Below, in pieces: positions 36,901 through 49,391 of a stretch of 64,000 nt of DNA. The stretch's first letter is position 1; every line of letters begins with the position of its first letter. The stretch spans positions 106,962,585-107,026,584 of the forward strand of contig CM056377.1 of assembly GCA_029718625.1 (NCBI GenBank). Reading direction: 5' to 3'. The notes under the pieces are model-generated. The model had not been told where the DNA came from. It did not search any database and saw only the letters and a program-made list of their open reading frames with translations. Source of the DNA: Synaphobranchus kaupii (taxonomy: Eukaryota > Chordata > Actinopteri > Anguilliformes > Synaphobranchidae). The translations under genes and the position numbers were made by a program.

Positions 36901-39302
36901 TGTAAAAGTTAATGACATTGAAGAAAAGTAAACCTCTTATTCCCATCCCATCTCTAGGTGGACCTGTGTAACTACCTCACGGTCAATGGTGTGACCGCTC
37001 ACCCCCACATTGAAAAAGATGGCACAGTGTACAACATTGGAAATTGTTTTGGAAAGAACTTTACACTGGCCTACAACATTATCAAAATTCCACCCACACA
37101 GGCAGGTCTGTGTATGTTCACTGGTATTGTTATGTTTATATCCTATGACAGATGACCCCTCAGCAAAATGTCGCATTTATGGAGTCTTCATTTGAAAATG
37201 CCACTTTCAGACAAATCAGACCCCATTGAGAAGTCTGAAGTGATGGTGCAGATCCCAAGCAGCGAGAGATTCAAGCCCTCCTACGTCCACAGGTTAGCGG
37301 GGTGCTCATGCTTCACTTCATTTCAGATGAATCCAGATGGATGATTCATTGCCTTTCAGAAAAATTGATGCTGAAACGATCCTGTTCTATCAGTAAATGT
37401 ACTGTTTGAATTCAGCACAACAGGCCAAATCCTTATGTCCCTTATTAGTGTTTTCTACACTAGGCTCTCTGCTCAAGGTTTCAGTGGAGGCTGAATTATT
37501 TACTTGATTGCCTAGTAGCCACATATACTTCTATTTGGAGTCTTTGTGCTTTTTGGACATGGACATCATAACATCCCAGCCATATTTTATTGTCTCCCTC
37601 TCAGCTTTGGAATCACAGACAACTACTTCATCTTAGTTGAGACTCCTGTAAAGATCAACCTGCTGAAATTCTTGAGTGCATGGAGTATCCGTGGGAGCAA
37701 CTACATGGACTGTTTTGAGTCCAATGAAACCATGGGTGTAAGTCAAAGATCAGCCAAAATCAGTCACTTAAAATTTTTGCAAACCAAGTTAAGCAGATTT
37801 GCAGATAACACTTTACAAGATAACACTTTCTTTTAGATATTTGTATACATACTCATTCTATTCCTTATGCATAAATTCTTGTTGTTTTCTTGTAGACATG
37901 GTTTCATCTGGCCACCAGGAGCCCTGCACAATATGAAAACCACAAATTCAGGGCTGCAGCCATCAATCTCTTCCATCACATCAACTGCTACGAGGATCAG
38001 GGCTTCATTGTTGTCGACTTGTGTGCCTGGAAAGGGTGAGGGGTTGTCTGATCGCTACAGTTCCTGTGGAACATGATTCAGATATTAATCCTCTGCCTCT
38101 CTTCTCTGCTGCCTTGATTGCTGCAGATTTGAGTTTGTTTACAACTACCTGTACCTGGCCAACTTGCGTGAGAACTGGGATGAGGTGAAGAAAGCAGCCA
38201 TGATGGCTCCTCAGCCAGAGGTGCGCCGGTATGTCCTCCCCATGGATGTGCACAGGGTAGGTCTCTCAGATTGGTTCCTGTCATCTCGAGGGAGTGGATC
38301 TTGTGAGCTGGTATGAGTGAAGCCTCTCTTCTGGCCTACAGGAGGAGCAGGGGAAAAACCTGATCTCCTTGCCCTACACCACAGCCACTGCTGTCATGCG
38401 CTCTGACGGAACCATCTGGCTGGAACCCGAGGTTCTGTTCTCTGGGCCTCGCCAAGGTAAGCGCACGCCCTTTCTCACTGCAGCTGTATTTTAGGCTTCA
38501 GGTTACAGCAGCTTATTGCATTGCTTTCTCTACTCTTTCCATAAGTTTGTCAAATAAAGGGGATCCTTCGCATACGCTGCTGAGCCCCTACACATTTAAC
38601 CCTTTTATGTCCTCATCTGCTTAAATTGAATTTCATTCTTTCAGCTTTTGAGTTCCCACAGATCAACTACAGAAAATTCAGTGGAAAGAACTACACTTAT
38701 GCCTATGGGCTTGGCCTCAACCACTTCATCCCTGACAGGGTATGCGCAGATAAAATCAACTCAACTCTTTAAAGCCAGTTCAGTATGTTGCTGTGAAAAC
38801 GGCACTGCTGACCTACAAATGTGATCATGTCGTTCTTCTGTTGCTCCCAGATTTGCAAGCTTAATGTGAAAACCAAGGAAACCTGGGTGTGGCAGGAACC
38901 TGACTCCTACCCCTCCGAGCCTCTGTTTATACAGACTCCTGGTGGTGAACATGAAGATGATGGTAAGCCTGGGAGCTGGGAAACATGTGTGGGCACTTTA
39001 GCTGTGGGGCCAGTACATTTCCATGGCAGGGGTATCTTCTGAGGCAGTGACTACCAATTCCCATAAGCGAATACAAAGGCAGGAAGACAAGACCCCTTTG
39101 GGTGTGAGTTGCTGATGGTGTTCTATAATGCTGCCATGTTTTCTTTCTCCAAGGGGTCCTGCTGACCATCGTAGTCAACCCTGGGGCAGGCCAGAGGCCG
39201 GGGTACCTCCTGATTCTGAACGCCAAGGACCTGACAGAGATTGCTCGGGCAGAGGTGGAGGTCATCATCCCTGTGACCTTCCACGGGATGTACAAGCCTT
39301 AA
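33988..39302 (+). CDS. retinoid isomerohydrolase RPE65 (14 exons, 532 aa)
   Basis: Exons: 33988-33998, 34578-34660, 35173-35323, 36423-36530, 36704-36845, 36958-37105, 37211-37292, 37605-37737, 37896-38035, 38127-38256, 38342-38456, 38645-38739, 38851-38962, 39154-39302. All junctions are GT-AG and the phases join to 1599 nt. The first exon encodes only MVS plus part of Arg, matching the short first coding exon of the family. RPE65 converts all-trans-retinyl esters to 11-cis-retinol at the endoplasmic reticulum membrane of retinal pigment epithelium, the key step of the visual cycle. The four iron-binding His of carotenoid-oxygenase enzymes are in place: TAHPHIE, SYVHSFG, LFHHIN and PVTFHGMY. 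The membrane-linked [10 protein letters not shown] segment (Cys palmitoylation site in mammals) is kept. No defects seen; teleosts have RPE65 paralogues, and which one this is cannot be fixed here. Confidence 0.97.
36147..36385. mobile_element. MITE-like repeat in rpe65 intron 3
   Basis: About 240 bp resembling a common fish interspersed repeat: the left part GCAAAAATGCTTGTCTCAAA and the right part AAAATGCTTGTTAAGATTA are related, and the interior is A/T-rich with 'TAGATAAGTAAAA' and 'CTAACCCCACTGGCAGATA'. It ends about 35 bp before the exon 4 acceptor. Borders approximate. Confidence 0.5.
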
Positions 39303-39740
39303 AATGAACCTGGTAGCAGAGCCAACAACCACTCCACAGCATCAATAGACCCTGCTATTGCTTTCCAAGAATTCAGATACAGTATAGAAGACACTGCATG
39401 CCAACATGAAGCATTATGCAACATTATGTTAATCGTGTTCTAAATTGTCTTCCATGTCATGCAGAGAAATCTACGTTTGATCAGCTGATCATATCTTATT
39501 AACCCGACTTCCTCTGTCACATAGCTGATAATCATGATGATGTCCAATGTCCTCAGCACAGCCTTATGGTGGCTTTTTTCTTTCATTACCTTTTTGATGT
39601 AAATTGTCAGAGAAATATGGCGCTCTTGACACACAACATGCCCTGTATGCCATTCAAAGCTGATACAGCTCCTGTAAGGTGCAAGCTATGGACACGGAAC
39701 TGCCCAAAGGATATGCACAGCCATGAAATAAATAATGTAT
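39303..39740 (+). other. rpe65 3' untranslated region
   Basis: Sequence after the stop codon up to an AATAAA at 39727-39732, giving a 3' UTR of about 0.43-0.45 kb. Confidence 0.6.
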
Positions 39741-40500
39741 GAGTCAAAGAAATTAAGTAATTACTCTGTTTCTATAGCTTTGTGTGAAAATGGCCAAAAT
39801 CACACTTGATTCAGAAAAAGAGATCAAAAAGGTCTGTCAAAAGGACACAAGGAAACTGGTACAACAGCTCAGAGTTCCCAGGAAACAGTGACATACCTCA
39901 AAGTCACTTTTTAAAATATGTTTTTATCAAAAAAAGTTATTATACACTTCTATACAACACAATGACTAAATGTTCACTGTGTGCGAGAACTTTACATGGT
40001 AGTATTCAACAACACGACACACCAAAAAAAAAAAACTACCATAAAATTGTTGTTTCCAAAACTTGCATTTATTAAGCTCAGGTCAAAAGCAGTCGTATCA
40101 GATCATAATATATACAATTTTTATTTTTGCTTTTCTCATACAAAACTGGGTGATTACATTGTACTGTTAACATACTGTAGTATCAAAAACTGTTAATACA
40201 GTGCCTTAAAGTTTTCACCCTTTATTTGTTGCAATGTCAAACTAAATTATATTTAAATGGCTTCTTTTTTTTTATCCCAATAAAAAACGTGAAAAAGGGA
40301 TTCATCCGATTTGCATTAATAACCTAAATTGGGCCAGTTGTATTCCATTTTCTTGAGACATAACAGTAAGCAAGTTACTGAGGTCTACCTACACTCAGGT
40401 CTACTTATTGGTGCCCTTGATAAAGATGCAAAAAAGGAGATATTGTACTTCATGATGAATGATTCAATGGAATCAACCAAAATAATTTTTTCAAAATCTA
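39741..40500. other. intergenic between convergent genes, nothing recognised
   Basis: AT-rich spacer between rpe65 and the minus-strand carboxylase-like gene. No feature recognised. Confidence 0.45.
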
Positions 40501-40504
40501 TTTA

Positions 40505-40755
40505 CAAAAATATACAGTACCAGTCAAAAGTTTGGACACACCTACTCATAGAAGGTTTTTTCCGTTATTTTTACTGTTTTCCACATTTTGGAATAGTAAA
40601 GACATCAAAACTATGAGATAACACAAATTAAATTATGCAAAAACCAAAAAAGGGTTAAACAAATAAAAAAAGTCTTATATTTTAGATTCTTCAAAGTAGC
40701 CACCCTTTGCCTTGATAACAGCTTTGCACATTCTTGCCATTCTCTCAAACAACTT
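40505..40755 (-). mobile_element. Tc1-like transposon end with transposase C-terminus
   Basis: It starts TACAGTACCAGTCAAAAGTT (TA plus a typical Tc1-like terminal repeat). On the minus strand 40680-40750 encodes the Tc1 transposase C-terminal segment MCKAVIKAKGGYFEESK. The rest of the transposon is missing, so it is a truncated relic. Confidence 0.75.
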
Positions 40756-40800
40756 CTGTGGTAAACAGGTATTCCACAGGTAAAAGAAGTGATGCCATCA

Positions 40801-41085
40801 TGACTGTATAAAAGGATATCAAAAGACTCCTGATACTATAACCTCTGCATTTGAATGGATCTCTATGGGAATGGGGGGGTGGGACTAGATTTAGCTTTAA
40901 ATTACACTGGAACAGTGTGGAACACATGGTTGGCTAAATGGCTCTAAGTCATCAAGGGTCTGACGTATCAAACAAGCCTTAAACCATCACTGCTGCCAGA
41001 TATGCAGTAGATATGGATGGATCACTTGAAGGGTTGTTTCTCCTGACAAATTTTCCTATTGAACTCTATGGAAAAACAAGTTTCT
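40801..41085. repeat. copy of local interspersed repeat family (copy A)
   Basis: It shares long stretches with 45323-45752, 51837-52500 and 52905-53105 (for example ATCAAAAGACTC, GGATCTCTATGGGAAT, GCAGTAGATATGGATGGATC). It lies just downstream of the stop codon of the minus-strand carboxylase-like gene and so probably inside its 3' UTR. Confidence 0.7.
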
Positions 41086-41204
41086 GCAGTACAAAAGTCA
41101 ACTATTATTCATATTAAATGAGTAGCAGCTGTTTTTTTGACATTTGTGAATAATAGTCTTCTCAAAAAAAGGCCTTTGTAGGAAACGGCACTTCCAGTGC
41201 AGTA

Positions 41205-44200
41205 TTATATTCTAAGTAATGGGGACCTTCGTTTTTCTGTGGAAAGCTGGTATTCTTGTTGTTTGATGATCTTCAAGCAATTGCCCAACATCTGAAAGAG
41301 AGCAGTAAAGGTCAAGGCAAATGGACACAGAATGGTCTACCTGACCGGACACTTGTGTCTTAAACATGTACAATAAACAAGTTTTAATAGCAACTCTTTA
41401 CACAAATTGTTTACAAGGACAAGATAACAAAGTAAGGTCTGGGCAGTAGACCACTAAGCTAGACAGAAAATGTACCATTTGGGATTATTTATAGTTCACA
41501 AACTAAAACCTCAACAGCCATTTCTGATCAGCTGATAACAGGTCTGAAATGCCACTCCCTGCTGCGATTACATTTTTTTCCTTTGTAAAGCTACAATTAA
41601 GTTGGGACAAAATCAATTCACTTTACTACCTTCCTTGTGTCTTGAGGAAGAATCAACCCATCATCCCACAGTCTTCCAGTGGCAAAGAATGCAGAGCTCT
41701 CCTTTTCCAACCTGACGGCAAAATGACAGCAATGTACTTATTTTGACTGGTTCAAGAGCTCCAAGAACCTCAACAATGCCCCGTTATTGATCATGCTCGC
41801 CAAATAAGCAACATATACCCAAATCTGCAACCTACACTTACTGTTTGTGGATGCGCGTGTCGACCTCATCCTCCTGTGCCAGAGCTCCTGTATGCCCAGG
41901 AGCCAACAAAGACACTCTGGCATTGGGCCATAAGAACAGAAAGTTGGGGTCAAAGGACCTCCCACACTATAAAAAAAAAAAATAAGGAAGCTGCATAATT
42001 CCTTTAGTGGGCCAACCAATATAACCTTAATATGCTTAGAAAATACATTTGCAAATAGGATGTATATTTGCACTTTAAATAAAGCAGTTTCCAACATTTT
42101 GCATACCATAGCGTAACTTTCAGGACCATGGCAACCTCCAATGACCACAGTAATCTTTGGCGTGGAGGCACACGCCACAGCAGACATCATGGACCCCTGG
42201 GCCTTCAGTCTGTTGGTATTGGATTCTGCCTGTAGGAAATGGGAGTACGCAACTGAGTGGGTGACTTACAGTGTTGCACACAAATTATAATTCCAATATT
42301 TACAAATAATTATAAATTAATAAGTGTAAGAAGGCTCAACGTCAATCACACTCAACCAACTCTATACACACCACTCGACTAATTCTGACAACTGAGTTTG
42401 TCTGACAAGATGTTTGTTGAGGACACTCGGGGAATGAGCTGTTTGAATGTTAAAATAGCACAGTGACCTATGACACAGTTTGAGAACGGCTAATGCCCTG
42501 AGTTCAATGACTTTGTCCTACATGGATGCAAATTGTTTGTAATGAGGACACCAAACATATTAAGGGTCTGAACATACTACTAAAGTGCGAAACACATTTA
42601 TAAAACTACATGTGCATGCAGCAGTGAGTGTATGGCAGAAAGGCCACTGTTCTAGTCCATTGGCTGTACTCCAAGGTTCTGCAATAATATAGTGAGTGCT
42701 CAGGAGTTGCATTAACGGTGCTGTACCTTAAACAGAGACAGTGTAGTTGCTGAACTAGGGGCAGTGTTCTGCAGGAATATTAAGGGGATATCTCGCTGGT
42801 CACACAGCTGCACAAAGTGACAGCCCTTCAGAGCAGCTTCATACAGCAGCTCTCCATTGTTTGCAACAATGCCGACCAAATGGCTGTTAAAACAAGAGAA
42901 GGCATTCCATGTTAAGCCTGTACTCCACTACATTTCATAGCGCCATATGCACTCAAAACAACTTAATCTAAAGTTTCTGTTGAGGTATTATGTGCACTGT
43001 TTTGCCATGCAACACTAGACTGTGTACAGAATGAAGGACCATTGACACGAGACGATGGCTCCCATAATCTGTGCCATCTCAAAATCCCCAGCAATTCTTC
43101 CCATCTGACCACCTGACATGGAGCACAATAAAATCTCCACATCCAAACATTCCACTACCATGGCAACCAGTTGGTTTCACACAAGGTCTTTGTTGGTGGA
43201 GAGGGGAAGTACTCTATGACTGTTCTCTCCTTGTTTTTCTTCTTTTAATCTTTTATTGCTAGGTATATAGTACCCATGTTATTAACCAGAAAGAGTGAGA
43301 TATGTCCAACATGCTTTGCTTCCTAACATATATTTCTTCAAAAGCCATAAGCAACTGAAAACTTATTACTTGTTATTTGTGAAACCACAGTTTTCATTCT
43401 GCAGAAAACGTGCTTGTTAAAAGTAAGCTGGGTCTTGCTTCATGACCAAGTAACGTAAGGTATGACTGGTCAGATGACAGTAGCACGATAATCCAATTAG
43501 CCAAATGAATTGGGTCAAAACCATGTAATCTCCTGGACCTTTGTTTTGTGGGGGCTGCATTTAGAAAAAAGGACAGGCAATCAATGAGCTTCTATGGGGT
43601 CAGAAAAAGGAATAGTGAGATGGCAAAAACATGCATTAGCATGTGTAAGGCAAGATGGATTCGCAATTAACATGACTGTTTGACAAAAACTGTGGCTTAG
43701 GGGGAAAACGTCTACATAAGAACAAAATCCGATTAACCTTTACCATGCAGCAAAGGGGAAAAATGAACTGCACTTTATACTCAGAGAAACACTATGTAAT
43801 CACGCTCCCTGGTACAGGTAGTGCACTTTATACTCAGAGAAACACTATGTAATCACACACCCTGGTACAGGTAGTGCACTTTATACTCAGAGAAACACTA
43901 TGTAATCACGCTCCCTGGTACAGGTAGTGCACTTTATACTCAGAGAAACACTTTGTAATCACGCTCCCTGGTACAGGTAGTGCACTTTATACTCAGAGAA
44001 ACACTATGTAATCACGCTCCCTGGTACAGGTAGTGCACTTTATACTCAGAGAAACACTATGTAATCACACTCCCTGGTACAGGTAGTGAACACTTTGTAA
44101 TCACACTGCCTGGTACAGGTAGTGAACAAAAATGGCTTTGGCATTCTCAGTCATCAGATCTGAGCCCAATATTCTGGAATGATACTGAGACAATATTTTC

Positions 44201-47200
44201 CACTTCCATCAACTAAGTGTGCGATTACTGACCTTCTCGTGGAAGAAAGGTACCGCATTCATCCTACAGATTTCCAGTATGTTAAATGGGATCGGTCATA
44301 CATTAACATACTAAGCATCATAAACTGATACTGAATTGAGGTAGTAAACAAAAGAAGCCACTTACCCCTCAATTTTGGCGAAACCAGTCACAAGCGTAGT
44401 GCCATAGCGTGCTTTGAATTCCTGAAACTTGCTGCCATCTGTTAGACGACTCAAAATCTAAACATGGCGGACAGAATATATTGTTAGGAGTTGTGATGTT
44501 GTGGTATCAGAAGTGGCTCCATCATCAGCGCTGCGCTCACCAGTCTGACGTCCAGGCTGTGGCTGTAGTCCCGAGGGGCAAGTCCATTCAACTCCTCCAC
44601 AGGTTGCAGGGGGTCCTCCACGATAAGGCCCTCTTCCTCGGGCAACTCAAAATTGAGGGTTGAGATGATGTTTCTGGTGTATTCATATGCCTCCTCTTCC
44701 AAAGCAGCAAAGTAGTCCACACAGCCACTCACTCTGTAATAGCACAGATACGGACAGAGGCCATCTGATCACTGATCCCAGCGGTGTACAAGATCGTATT
44801 GCATTTGCGCTGAACTAGCAAGTGAGGCCCACAGCCTCTCAAACAAATAGGCCCCAGACCTCCGAGAGGAAAAAAAAAAGAAAAAAAAAAAAAAAAAAAG
44901 GAAGGTTTCTTGGAAACTAATTAGAATTATTTTACAGTAGGGTCATTCCGTGTCACTTAAACCCTCACAGATTTAAACGATATTTGGTGTAATGATTTGC
45001 TTATATGAGAATATTAGCCTATATTGTTTTGTAATTTGGCTCGTTAGATTTTGTGCGGTACGGGTCAACAAACCTTTGACTAATTAGCATGACCTCCAAA
45101 CTTTAAATACTTGTATCTCCAAAAGTATAGCACCTACAAAGCCAAGTTTTACATCATTTGAATTTTGTGATGGACGCTCTTAAAGTTTTGCAGTTATGAT
45201 TTTTTGAAGATACCCTGTCCAGAAAAAAAAACTTATTTATATACAATATACAGAGTGGTTAAAAATGAGTTTTAATGACTTCAACCTAAGTGTATGTAAA
45301 CGTCCGACTTCAACTGTATATACAGTGAGCACCATAATTCATTGGACAGTGACACATCCATATCGGATGAACCGTTTAGAAATTATAGAACCTTTTGTAC
45401 ATAGTCCCCCCCCCCCCCATTCCTGGCATCAAAAAATATTGGACAGTTTAACACAATGTAGAATAAAGTAATCATTTTTTATATTTGGTCGCATATCCTT
45501 TGCATGCCATGACTTCCTGATGTCTGTGACCCAACAATATCAAAAGACTCTTGATATCTTATTTTCTGGTACTCCTAGAAGCAATACTATAACGTCTCTG
45601 CATTTGAGTGGATCTCTATGGGAATTGGGGGGTGGGACTCGATTTAGCTGTAAATTATGCTGGAACAGTATGGAATACATGGTTGGCGAAATGGCTGTAA
45701 GTCATCAAGGGTCTCATATGTATCACCGTCCAATGAATTATGGTGCTCTCTGTATAAATACATATATGCACTCACGATGCATGCAACCTGGCTCCTCCCA
45801 GGTCCTCTGGAGACACCTCCTCCCCAGTGGCTGCTTTCACCAAGGGTGGCCCACCCAGGAATATGTTCCCTATTCTATGCACCATCACAGTCTCCTCAGC
45901 CATGGTGGGGATGTAGGCGCCTCCAGCAGTGCACGACCCACACACTACTGCCACCTACAGGACACAGAGGAATCCGTCATCAAAGACTGCCAATGAAGAA
46001 CAGTATTAAAGTTTTGATTTTCCATTTTAGCTCTAGAGCCAACAGGGAAGATATGGAGAACCTGACTGTATAATTCTTTTTTTAATCACACTGAAGGGTT
46101 AACATGTTTTATCCATATTATTATTGCATTTTATTTTACAGATTATATAAAATGATATATTCAATCCTATACAATATATAAAATCTTATTATACCCCCCC
46201 TATATTTAAAAGGGAGAGCCGTGTGTCAGACACCAATATGTCACAGGTCGGGGCCCATCTTCAACTGCTGCAGGCCTCCCTTGACCAGAAAGCTAATAGG
46301 GAGTATGCAGCTAGACAGTGGGAAACAAAGTTTTACTTTTCTACCTAATGAGGTGGTTGTCATTGGTGCTGACACATGTGGTTGCACAGCCTCTCAGAGG
46401 TTATAAAGGACCACTGTAAATAATTATTTTATAGTATGGTGCTGACTCTGTTGGCGGGCGTACTCTTGCTGCAAAAATAAAGACCCTTATAATTGGATCA
46501 AGTGTGAAGTGTTTTCCTAGCTGTGCTGCCTCTCTATTACAAGTCACAGGTAGATTTTTCTTTCTCAACAACACCTGTGGGATTCTCATTGCAGACATTA
46601 TGGCTTCATTGTAGAAAATGCGGCCTCCTTGATTCTTATCGGGGAAGATTTCTGACTGTTGAAAGAATAAAAAGACCCACATTTACCAATCTTACATGAG
46701 GTTGGAGAATTTTTGAAAGCATAAATCCTCTTCTTATATTTTGCTTACCTGAAGAGGCAGGAATGCTCCCCCACTGTCAACCAAATACACGCAAGGCAAG
46801 CGGTTCTGAATAGCCACGTCCTGGGCTCTGAGCTGCTTCTTAACAGTAATGGGATATGCCGTGCCACCCTTCACAGTGGCATCGTTGGCAATGAAGACAC
46901 ACCACAGACCATTGATTTTACCTATGCCTGCCAGAGACAGAATGAAAATTGGACAGAAAGAAAATAAATAGTCAATATTACTATCAATATCACTGAGGCA
47001 TCCTATAATTGTACCCTCATAAAATGTCATAAAATGTATTTATGTCAATGGGATTAGGCTGACAGACAGGAACATATTTTGAGTGGGATTCAAACCATTC
47101 AAATATTTGAATGGTCTACATAACAAAGGACAGTTTGTTGATACTATAACATACAGTGCCACTTAGCACAAGGATCATCACTATGACTGCCACAGAGCAC

Positions 47201-49268
47201 AAATTTCACTGTTCAGAGAAGACAATCTGATGAACGCTACCAGCCAATGTGCACACGTACAGTGCATACTGAAAGTGAAAGCTGTATTAACTCATACATA
47301 GTGATAATATTACTACACATCAAGAGTGGCAGAACTAGCGGTAATAGTCAAAGAACCTCAACACCTCTGCTTAAGCATTACACATCTTTATGAGTTACAG
47401 AAAACTCACTGTGGTCATTAAAGATCCCATGACACTTATCGCAAAGAGTAGGGGTTTCCCTGGAGTCCTGGCTAAATTCCCAACCTGGCTCTTTCAATCT
47501 GCCACCTAATCATACCCCAGTTTAAATTGGCTAATAATCATTCTCTCCCTCTGCACCTCAGCTGATGTGTGGTGAGCATTCTGGCGCAAAATGGCTGCCG
47601 CTGCATCACCCAGGTGGGTGCTACACATTGGTGGTGTTAGAGGCGAGTTTCCTCTCATCACTGTAAGCGCTTTGAGTATTTGAGTATAGAAAGGCTCTAT
47701 ATAAATGCAAGGTATTATTATATTAACAAGAGAAGGCACTTCTCCCCCAATTTAAAGTCCAAAGGCTGCAATGAACGCTAAGCCAAGGGTACACCCACAG
47801 TCACGGACGTACATGTGTACGCACAGCGCAAAGCAAAGCGGACAGACCGCACCAAAGCACCTGTGATACAGCCGGCTGAGGGGATGTCCCCGTACGGCAG
47901 GCCCAGTCCAGCGAAGGCAGACAGCTCCAGGTAGTCCTCCTCATCCAGCAGTAGCCGCAGCCTCTCTCTCACCAGCAGCTTCTTGTTCCTCTGGGTGTGC
48001 CGTGCGATCGCGCTGTCGCCGCCACCTTTCCGCACCAGCTCTGCGCACTCCACATACCTGGAATAGGCCTGTATTACACTCTACAGTACAGTACAAAGTC
48101 GCCATGCTGCCACCTGCGATACATTCTGGACAAGCTGCCACCCTGTTGACTGGATCACATTCTGCGATATAGCATAGGCAACCACACTGCCGGTGCATTA
48201 TGTTCTCCAATACAGCGCAAGCAACCATGCCAAAACCTAGTCACTACACTATCACCCGATTGTCTACTTGAATGTTACACTTTATACACCAAACAACAAA
48301 GATAAAAACAGCTCTGCCCTAGGAATTTAAATATATGTGTGCACAAAACTGTTCTGCAGTCAAGCTGGCTCTAAGCTGTAACTATGTGCACGTTGGAAAC
48401 ACAGCAGCAGGGTCATACAATTTATGATTATTTCAAGAAACCAATTATAACATTATGCTTCTGGTTCATTGGACATTACAATTGCCTACCTGCAAGACAA
48501 ACAGCAATAGCATTAATGTTTAACCTCAGTGACCACTAGTGGTCAAAGCTGGGACCCTCTACCCTGCTGAATAGAATGAAAATGTCATTTTATATTAAGC
48601 TTGAGATTTAAATTAATGAACATGTAAAATCACTTTTATCTTTCAGTTATTATAAAATCTCTTGATTAAAATAATTATATAATGCTGGCATAGCTGTCAA
48701 AGCCCTTGTGTATATTCCTGCCATCGGAAGACACAACAAAATTAAAATAGATCTGAATGCAATGTCACAGGCAGGTCCTGCAAACAATTATTTAATATTT
48801 CAACACCCATTAAAATGGTATAGAATTTTTACTTGGACGTAAGCCAGTTGTATTTATATTGTAGGTTGTTCCTCCTATATAATGTTCTTGACCTCGTGGG
48901 TCTGTCAAATTGCGTTCAATCAACACGAATTTTGGCTGCTGCAGGACAAATCATCTGCAGTTCTTGGTTCGAATTTTATCCAGCTCGACAAGCACTGCAT
49001 TGCATTACAATAACATGACAGACGTTCGTATCCAGATCGCGACGTACAGAAGGAGTTAAACTCACCTCTGATGACAATCTATGCTGTTCCGTAGATTTGA
49101 CTCGTATACATGTCTGTGAAATGGTAGAAGTTTTTCATCTAAAACTGGGAAAGCGCTTGGCAAACGCTTTCTCCGTACACCGGTGCTCATGAAACGTGCG
49201 GGTGCCAGTTGCTGGATCTGTCCGCACGTTATCTGTGCCAAAGGTCGCCATCGGCTGACTGACAACAT
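41205..49268 (-). CDS. methylcrotonoyl-CoA carboxylase beta-like protein (12 coding exons, 565 aa)
   Basis: Coding exons in gene order: 49268-49066, 48057-47861, 46927-46749, 46655-46575, 45954-45776, 44733-44541, 44457-44366, 42883-42727, 42229-42107, 41966-41842, 41711-41630, 41291-41205. Borders are GT-AG and phases join into 1698 nt. The length is close to MCCC2 (about 563 aa). The N-terminus [17 protein letters not shown] is a plausible mitochondrial presequence. The N-domain of the carboxyltransferase fold is well kept ([49 protein letters not shown]). The C-domain is altered: where MCCC2 has the GFMVGREYEAEGI segment this protein has [11 protein letters not shown], and the GGSYGAGNYGM glycine loop reads [11 protein letters not shown]. 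The fold is probably kept but standard biotin-dependent carboxylation of methylcrotonyl-CoA is doubtful. It is not the orthologue of MCCC2 proper; the partner is unknown. Symbol left open. Confidence 0.88.
43769..44121. repeat. 53-bp minisatellite in intron 7 of the carboxylase-like gene
   Basis: Six units of 53 bp containing GTGCACTTTATACTCAGAGA and ATCACGCTCCCTGGTACAGG, plus a partial seventh, differing by a few substitutions. Fully intronic, between the exons ending at 44366 and starting at 42883. Confidence 0.93.
44868..44900. repeat. poly-A tract in intron 5
   Basis: A nearly pure A run of about 30 nt, with no obvious SINE body beside it. Confidence 0.8.
45270..45320. mobile_element. 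Tc1-like terminal fragment
   Basis: The sequence AAGTGTATGTAAACGTCCGA then CTTCAACTGTATA is the familiar end of a Tc1-like salmonid/fish transposon. Only the terminus remains, directly followed by another element. Confidence 0.65.
45323..45752. mobile_element. complete Tc1/mariner-type MITE (repeat family copy B)
   Basis: A 430-bp element with 25-bp inverted ends differing at one base (CAGTGAGCACCATAATTCAT at the left, ATGAATTATGGTGCTCTCTG at the right), flanked by TA on both sides (45321-45322, 45753-45754). Non-coding. It sits 23 bp beyond the 5' splice site of carboxylase-like exon 5 (exon end 45776, minus strand). It defines the ends of the family also seen at 40801, 51837 and 52905. Confidence 0.85.
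47400..47728 (+). mobile_element. LINE/SINE 3'-end repeat
   Basis: The segment with GCTGATGTGTGGTGAGCATT, AAAATGGCTGCCGCTGCATC, ACCCAGGTGGGTGCTACACA and the end GGCTCTATATAAATGCAAGG plus ATTATTAT is a widely known fish retroposon 3' end. It lies in intron 2 of the carboxylase-like gene. The 5' border is unclear. Confidence 0.7.
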
Positions 49269-49391
49269 CCATGTACGTATGCAAAAATCCACACATCTGT
49301 TTTTATTTGTGCACAGGTGTAAGTCAGTGACCCATTGTTGAGGTTGACCAGAAATATGAGCAGAACGTAGTCTTGATGTGGTTATCAAACT

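Noticed and set aside
43769..44121. 53-bp array as CRISPR or as coding repeat
   Set aside because: Units are contiguous without spacers and lie in an intron.
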